Of a stretch of 64,000 bases of DNA, positions 61,510 through 64,000 are shown piece after piece (position 1 is the first letter of the stretch; each line of letters starts with the position of its first letter). The notes beneath the pieces were generated by a model, which was given only the letters and a program-made list of their open reading frames with translations, made no database searches and had not been told where the DNA came from. Made by a program: the position numbers and the translations under genes. The DNA is from Gordonia neofelifaecis NRRL B-59395 (GTDB taxonomy: Bacteria; Actinomycetota; Actinomycetes; Mycobacteriales; Mycobacteriaceae): contig NZ_AEUD01000004.1 of NCBI RefSeq assembly GCF_000192435.1, forward strand, positions 186,001 to 250,000. The letters are read 5' to 3'.

Positions 61510-63338
61510 CGTGTCAACGTCTCCACTTCTGCGGCCTCCGGCCCGTCGGGATCGATTCCGAGGTATTCGCTCAGCACGCGGGGATGCCGCTCGATCTCCG
61601 CGGGTGGGCCCTGCGCGATGACCTCGCCCTGCGCCAGCACGATGATGGTGTCGGCCAGCGAGAGCACGAGTCGGAAGTTGTGCTCCACGAGCAGAACGGT
61701 GGCACCGGCATCACGCAGCGCGCGGATCAGCGTCGCGAGCCGCACCAGCTCGTCCTCGTCCATTCCGGAGGCGATCTCGTCGAGGAGCAGGACACGCGGT
61801 TGTGCGACGACGGCGCGGGCCACCTCGAGCATCCGGCGCATGCCGAGCGGCAACGACGTGGCGACCTCGTCGCGCAGGTGCGACATACCGACCGACTCGA
61901 GGACCCGTTCGGCCTCCGCGACGTCGTTGCGCGCGGTCCGCCGGTAGCCGGGCAGCCGGAGGATCGCGGACAGCATCGACGATCGATCGGTCATGTACCG
62001 GCCGGAGGCGACGGCCTCCAGCACGGTCACGTGTTCCGGGATGTTCGGTGTCTGGAACGTCCGCGCGACGCCTTCGCGGGCCACGCGATGCGACGAGAAT
62101 CGCTGCACCTCTGTGCCGCCGATCGCGATGGTTCCGGCGTCTGCGGTGTAGAAGCCGCAGATCATGTTCAGCATCGTCGTCTTGCCGGAGCCGTTGGGGC
62201 CGATCAGGGCGGTCACCCGGCCGGGCTCGGCACGCAGGCTCGCCGAGCGCAGCGCCTGGTTGCCGCCGAACGACTTCGACAGGTCGGTCACCTCGAGGAC
62301 GGCGCCGTCGATCGGGTCGACGGTCACTGCCGCGGCCGGGTCACCGTGCGCCGGGACCGGCGGCGTGTTCATGCCCGCCTTGCGGTCGAGCCATCGTCGG
62401 CCCGCGGTGATCAGCCTGGTGAGTCCACCCGAGAGCAGGACACCGCCGACGATCAGGAAGCCGCCGTAGACCACCAGCGCGTACTCCTGGAAGGCGGTGG
62501 ACTGATTGGGACCGAACTGCATGATCGCGGCGCCGAGCACCGCACCGTAGACGCTTGCCGACCCGCCGAGGATCGACGCGGCCAGCACTGCGGTCGCGAA
62601 GGTGAAGCCGAAGGCCTCGGGCGCGATGAACAGATCGGTGTTGGCGAACAGCGCGCCGGCCAGACCCGCGGGAATCGCGCCGAGCGCGTATCCGAGCAGC
62701 TTCATCCGGAACACTGAGACGCCCTGCGAGCGAGCGAGAACGGGCGATTGCTTCAGCGTGCGGAACGCGATGCCGTGCCGGGAGACGACGAGGTTGCGCA
62801 TCACCACGAACCACGCGATCGTCACACCGGCCACCACGTAGTAGAAGTCGGTGCCGATGTCCTGCCCGAAGAACGTCGGCGGCTCCATGCCCGACAGCCC
62901 GTTGCGACCGCCGGTCTTCCCGCCGAAGATCGCGAGGATGTCCGGCACCAGGAGGATGAGGAAGAACGACGTCATCGCCAGCGACCAGCTGCCGAGCCGC
63001 AGCCCGGGGATGCCGGTGATCACGCCGACGATCAGGGCGACTGCGCCGGCGGCGATCAACTGCACGACGATGTCGGTGTGCCCCTCCTGGGAGAGGAGAC
63101 CTGCGGTGTACGCGCCGGCCGCGTACATCGCCGCCTGGCCGAGTGCCAGTTCACCCGCGTAGCCGAGGCTGAGGTTCAGACCGCTGACGACCAGCGCCAG
63201 GATGCACGCCAACTGCACCTGCCGGGTGTTGGCGGCGTCGAGCCCCATCATGGGGGCGAAGAACACCGCGGCGGCGAAGACGAGTGCGTACACCCATCCC
63301 GGGACGCCGCGAAGAGTGCGCCAGATCTGCATCGTCAC
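61506..63338 (-). CDS. LivM-LivG fusion: ABC permease joined to ATPase
   Basis: 610 residues from the GTG at 63338, which overlaps the LivH stop. Residues 1-330 are a LivM permease (ALVVSGLNLSLGYAGELALGQ, GYALGAIPAGLAGALFA, ASILGGSASVYGAVLGAAI). After a short linker the C-terminal 250 residues are a LivG ATPase with Walker A GPNGSGKTT, signature variant LPLGMRRML and Walker B VLLLDEIASGM. Note that the signature is not the usual LSGGQ, as in many LivG-type ATPases, and Walker B ends in DE-IA rather than DEP. Fusion of LivM and LivG occurs in some bacteria. Confidence 0.9.
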   Translation of the reverse strand: MTMQIWRTLRGVPGWVYALVFAAAVFFAPMMGLDAANTRQVQLACILALVVSGLNLSLGYAGELALGQAAMYAAGAYTAGLLSQEGHTDIVVQLIAAGAVALIVGVITGIPGLRLGSWSLAMTSFFLILLVPDILAIFGGKTGGRNGLSGMEPPTFFGQDIGTDFYYVVAGVTIAWFVVMRNLVVSRHGIAFRTLKQSPVLARSQGVSVFRMKLLGYALGAIPAGLAGALFANTDLFIAPEAFGFTFATAVLAASILGGSASVYGAVLGAAIMQFGPNQSTAFQEYALVVYGGFLIVGGVLLSGGLTRLITAGRRWLDRKAGMNTPPVPAHGDPAAAVTVDPIDGAVLEVTDLSKSFGGNQALRSASLRAEPGRVTALIGPNGSGKTTMLNMICGFYTADAGTIAIGGTEVQRFSSHRVAREGVARTFQTPNIPEHVTVLEAVASGRYMTDRSSMLSAILRLPGYRRTARNDVAEAERVLESVGMSHLRDEVATSLPLGMRRMLEVARAVVAQPRVLLLDEIASGMDEDELVRLATLIRALRDAGATVLLVEHNFRLVLSLADTIIVLAQGEVIAQGPPAEIERHPRVLSEYLGIDPDGPEAAEVETLTR

Positions 63339-64000
63339 ACCACTCTCTCTGTCATCCGGCCGAACAGGCCCGCGGGTTTCACCATCAGCACGATCAGGAG
63401 GACGGCGAAGATCGCGATATTGCTGTACTGGCTGCCGAACCACAGCGCGGTGTACGCCTCGACGACGCCGACCACCAGTCCGCCGATCAGCGCGCCAGGC
63501 AGCGATCCGAATCCGCCGATCGCCAGGGCCACGAAGCCCTTGAGTGCGAGCGCGGCACCGAGGGTGGCGACCGCGTAGGTCTTCGGTCCGACGAAGATGC
63601 CCAGCACGCCGGCCAGGAAGCCGGAGAACGCGAACGCGCCGACCGCCAGCCGTCGCACATTGACGCCGCGGAGCATCGCGGCCTCACGATCCTCGGAGAC
63701 GCCCATCAGGGCCAGACCGGTCATCGTGCGTTTGCTGAACTGCCCGAGCGCGATGACGATGACGATCGCCAGCACCAGCAGCGCGATCTCGTACCCGTAC
63801 GTGCCGCCGCCGAAGATCTCGATCGGATCGTCGGATCCGAGGAAGGGGACGGTCAGTGGTTCATTGCCCCAGATCAGCTGGGTCGCACCGTTCAGCAGGG
63901 TCGCCACACCGAGCGTGGTGACCAGCTGGTTGTGCGGGTCGCGGACCGGCCTGACCGCGATCAGATCCTCGACCGCGGCCAGTACCATCACCACCACGCC
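63335..64000 (-). CDS. livH: LivH-type ABC permease, N-terminus beyond the window
   Basis: The reading frame stays open to the right edge, so the start is outside. The visible C-terminal 220 residues show the LivH pattern: RSKxGxxMRA-like SKRTMTGLALMGVSEDREAAMLRGVNVRRLA, then AFAFSGFLAGVLGI and ALALKGFVALAIGGFGSLPGALIGGLVVGVVE. It forms the membrane channel with the LivM half of the next gene. GTGA overlap with the fusion gene. The substrate-binding protein gene is probably further upstream, outside the window. Confidence 0.9.
   Translation of the reverse strand, partial: GVVVMVLAAVEDLIAVRPVRDPHNQLVTTLGVATLLNGATQLIWGNEPLTVPFLGSDDPIEIFGGGTYGYEIALLVLAIVIVIALGQFSKRTMTGLALMGVSEDREAAMLRGVNVRRLAVGAFAFSGFLAGVLGIFVGPKTYAVATLGAALALKGFVALAIGGFGSLPGALIGGLVVGVVEAYTALWFGSQYSNIAIFAVLLIVLMVKPAGLFGRMTERVV

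Overview
The window is high-GC actinobacterial DNA. From 14239 to 46334 the gene order is hisD-hisC-hisB-hisH-priA-impA-hisF-hisI ... trpE-(Trp-associated membrane protein)-trpC-trpB-trpA-lgt-pyk-tesB ... pdtaR-polA ... rpsA. This follows the Rv1599-Rv1630 order of Mycobacterium tuberculosis, so the source is a member of the Mycobacteriales. The catabolic cargo and missing mycobacterial genes make Gordonia or a close relative my best guess; the genus is not proven. No stretch longer than 300 bases lacks a gene. I saw no rRNA, insertion sequence, prophage or CRISPR array.

Region 1 (1-13309) is accessory catabolism. On the + strand lie the 3' end of a class III (LigB-type) extradiol dioxygenase, a Nit1-like amidase and a maleate cis-trans isomerase. 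A perfect 19-bp hairpin separates them from a convergent minus-strand block. In transcription order that block is an NCS1 permease with a four-cysteine C-terminal tail, an Fe-S old-yellow-enzyme oxidoreductase, two FAD hydroxylases, an MFS transporter, a metallo-beta-lactamase-fold hydrolase and a GntR/FCD regulator. Together they look like uptake, hydroxylation, ring opening and channelling to fumarate of an unknown ring, possibly a nitrogen heterocycle. An ArsR regulator (to 14107) and the decayed remnant of its SRPBCC partner close the region.

Region 2 (14239-28690) is biosynthesis: histidine genes chained by 4-base ATGA/GTGA overlaps, a 4-oxalocrotonate-tautomerase-like gene coupled to trpE, trpC/B/A and lgt. 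No trpF is present; the HisA homologue has the PriA residues needed for both reactions. Lgt carries an acidic tail of about 310 residues.

Region 3 (28733-46334) is mostly housekeeping: pyruvate kinase, TesB thioesterase, a secreted S15-family hydrolase with cutC, a tRNA-Leu(CAA), the ANTAR regulator PdtaR, DNA polymerase I, a beta-decarboxylating dehydrogenase, a complete polar amino-acid ABC transporter, several small genes and ribosomal protein S1. Four genes here appear to be transcribed without a leader.

Region 4 (46452-64000) holds an AztD-like zinc lipoprotein behind a Zur-box-like palindrome and a pyruvate carboxylase. It also holds a full 3-hydroxyanthranilate meta-cleavage operon (aldehyde dehydrogenase, decarboxylase, RidA-type deaminase, 3-hydroxyanthranilate dioxygenase, ACMSD, MHS transporter), divergent from a LysR regulator and a kynurenine-formamidase-like hydrolase. 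The end is a LIV-type ABC operon with a LivM-LivG fusion, plus a luciferase-like oxidoreductase and a PadR regulator; livH runs off the right edge.
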